A DNA stretch of 64,000 nt, taken from the NCBI GenBank assembly GCA_964492845.1, contig CAZBMZ010000015.1:1-64000 (forward strand), written 5' to 3'. Within the stretch, counting starts at the first letter, position 1; each line of letters opens with the position of its first letter. The translations under genes were made by a program, and so were the position numbers. Below, piece after piece: positions 62,529 through 64,000 of this stretch. This stretch comes from JADJPF01 sp964492845 (GTDB lineage: Bacteria; Acidobacteriota; Blastocatellia; Chloracidobacteriales; JADJPF01). The notes under the pieces are model-generated. The model saw only the letters and a list, made by a program, of their open reading frames with translations. It searched no databases and was not told the origin of the DNA.

Positions 62529-63824
62529 TTATCTATTATCAAAATTAATTAATATATTTGGAGTACTTTCAAAACGACTTGAAGTAGTACGAACGGCAAC
62601 AGGGCCGCCATTTTCATAAATTAAGTTTGTTATAATTTCGTCTTGATAACGTCGCGCATGTAAAACATTATCTTTGTTAAGAATAGCAAAAAACAGTGGG
62701 CCCTTTTCTTTAGTATAAGCTATTCCTACTAAAGCACTTGCCTTTTGTCTAATTAATGTACCTGTTTTTGCAATTACACTCCCTTGTAGTTCTGCACTAG
62801 TAAATCGCTCATCTAAAGTTCCCGCATCAACCCCAGCAGCAGGTAAAAGCTGATCAAAATTTTTATCATTTTTATTAATGGAGCTATAAAAATATCTTAG
62901 TAACTCTAATGTGGCTGTTGGAGTCATTCTATTTTCCCCAAGTCCAGATGCAGAGGCTACTTCTAGTTGATTAGGGCTAATTTTCACTTTTTCGATCAAA
63001 AACTTTTCTATTACTTTTGGCCCACCTATTTTCTCACCCACCACTTCAGCCATAAAGTTATTAGAATAATCATTTTGCATTTTCAATATATCTAGCAAAT
63101 TACGAGATTGATGTGTTAAAAGTAATTGTTTTTCTATAGGTACCTCTGCGACATTAATAATTTGTGTTGAACCTATAATTTCTAAACCTTGAAATACTGT
63201 ATCAGGTCTATTTTGAGTGTACTCTGTCCAGGCTTCTTGCACGGATTTTGTCCAACTACTAGGGCTAAAAATAAGTTTTAACTGCTGGGCTGAGCGTTGG
63301 GCAGAAGCATCAAAATTAAGATAAAAAGGATTTGTTACTAATAAATTTCCTGTTACTTTTTTAATTCCTAAGCGAGATAAATTTTCTCCAATTAAAAACG
63401 CATTTTCATAAAATAAACTTGGATCACCTGAACCAACAATAATTAAATCTCCATTAAGTATATTATCTTTGTCTATTTTACCATTAATATAAACTTCTGT
63501 ATTAAATCTATAATTATATCCTAGTGTTTCTAGGGCAGTTATAGAAGTAGCTATTTTCATTACTGAAGCAGGGTTAAAATATGTTTGGGCGTTTTGTGCA
63601 AGTAAAGTATCCCCTGTTAAGGTTTGAACCAGCACCCCATGAACAGGCACAAAAACACGTCTTAAACGCATTTGTTTAGCTCGGTAACGAACTTTACTAG
63701 TAGGAACACTTTTTTTACTATTTTTTTGAGGCTTCTTTTTTTGTTTTGCTGCTAAAATATCTGTTGGTAGTAAGGTCAAAATTAAGGTTAAGACAACAAA
63801 ACAAACACGAAATTTTCGATTCAT
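62529..63824 (-). CDS. dacB: D-alanyl-D-alanine carboxypeptidase / PBP4 (S13 family)
   Basis: This 431-residue exported enzyme has a signal peptide (about 1-25, ending LAA-KQ), then a Lys-rich stretch (26-60). The penicillin-binding motifs are SxxK at Ser87-Lys90 (NPASVMK), SxN at Ser254-Asn256 (YSNNF) and KTG at 353-355 (AKTGTL), so it is a class C PBP acting on peptidoglycan in the periplasm. It is somewhat shorter than E. coli PBP4. The internal domain between motifs 1 and 2 is partly reduced. The gene stands alone on the minus strand and starts with a TGAGGAT-like ribosome site. The symbol is by family and not confirmed. Confidence 0.88.
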   Translation of the reverse strand: MNRKFRVCFVVLTLILTLLPTDILAAKQKKKPQKNSKKSVPTSKVRYRAKQMRLRRVFVPVHGVLVQTLTGDTLLAQNAQTYFNPASVMKIATSITALETLGYNYRFNTEVYINGKIDKDNILNGDLIIVGSGDPSLFYENAFLIGENLSRLGIKKVTGNLLVTNPFYLNFDASAQRSAQQLKLIFSPSSWTKSVQEAWTEYTQNRPDTVFQGLEIIGSTQIINVAEVPIEKQLLLTHQSRNLLDILKMQNDYSNNFMAEVVGEKIGGPKVIEKFLIEKVKISPNQLEVASASGLGENRMTPTATLELLRYFYSSINKNDKNFDQLLPAAGVDAGTLDERFTSAELQGSVIAKTGTLIRQKASALVGIAYTKEKGPLFFAILNKDNVLHARRYQDEIITNLIYENGGPVAVRTTSSRFESTPNILINFDNR

Positions 63825-64000
63825 TAGAATATCCTCATGTAAAATATACGTGGGTTAGTTTACGGATTAACGCTATTACTTAGTTTAAGATGATTTTTTT
63901 AATCATAAGTTGTCTTAATTAAAATTATTTAAGAGTTACTAAATAATAGCCTAAAAATAGGTTTTTATAGGTAAAAAATTAAAAAAATCTTTTGCAACCT

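Noticed and set aside
1..64000. tRNA or rRNA genes, prophage or insertion sequence
   Set aside because: I found no tRNA-like cloverleaf with a T-loop signature, no rRNA segment, and no transposase or integrase reading frame.

Overview
This is an AT-rich window (roughly one third G+C by eye) from a Gram-negative-type bacterium, most likely an Acidobacteriota member, perhaps near Blastocatellia. The clues are two long duplicated FtsX/MacB-type permeases without an ABC ATPase partner (the ADOP family typical of Acidobacteria), one with a PadR regulator directly upstream; an SBBP-repeat protein; a diheme cytochrome of the reaction-centre-cytochrome type; a P460-type cytochrome; and Ser/Thr kinases including one fused to TolB-like and TPR segments. 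The taxonomic call is inference. The sequence is chromosomal in character: dense with housekeeping genes and without integrase, transposase, phage genes, CRISPR array, rRNA or recognisable tRNA. A run of 92 Ns at 32566-32657 is an assembly gap inside a J-domain gene.

Layout. 1-6.5 kb: lpdA, a VapBC-type toxin-antitoxin pair, a secreted SBBP-repeat protein and purK, followed by a small palindromic element. 6.6-10.9 kb: an unknown protein, a NamZ-like muramidase, and a minus-strand operon ribA-moaA-GRAM-membrane protein. 11.1-15.1 kb: FHA-GGDEF diguanylate cyclase overlapping pyrF, a DUF3108 protein and a histidine kinase. 15.1-19.1 kb: an ADOP permease and citrate synthase on the minus strand. 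19.5-24 kb: a KaiC-KaiB-hybrid histidine kinase cluster. 24-28.8 kb: homoserine dehydrogenase, an FHA-GAF-class III cyclase facing a Ser/Thr kinase, and an Mpo1-like protein. 28.8-36.3 kb (minus): a cytochrome c, then an operon with lytic transglycosylase, TPR protein, J-protein, GrpE, Hsp70 and a small membrane protein. 36.5-40.4 kb: aldehyde dehydrogenase, then a three-gene run with a helical protein, an SPFH/zinc-ribbon protein and a TlpA-like thioredoxin. 40.4-48.6 kb: subtilase, TIG-domain protein, P460 cytochrome, ADOP-PadR pair, a small membrane protein and a Gfo/Idh/MocA oxidoreductase. 48.7-54 kb: Ser/Thr kinase with TPRs, a GtrA/CDP-alcohol phosphatidyltransferase pair, and small membrane proteins including two tandem zinc-motif paralogues. 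54.2-63.8 kb: a 1063-residue protein of unknown family, an ankyrin protein, an M1 aminopeptidase, a HAD-like protein and a PBP4-type carboxypeptidase.

The strongest theme is signalling: c-di-GMP synthesis, a class III nucleotide cyclase homologue, two FHA proteins, two Ser/Thr kinases, two histidine kinases and a KaiBC pair lie within about 40 kb. The most notable systems are the KaiC-KaiB-kinase cluster, whose KaiC keeps hydroxyl residues at the three clock phosphosite positions, and the Hsp70 operon, whose J-protein lacks the HPD motif and whose GrpE carries a long insertion. Several signalling genes have no Shine-Dalgarno sequence, while most metabolic genes have clear ones. Promoter calls are weak because the background is AT-rich.
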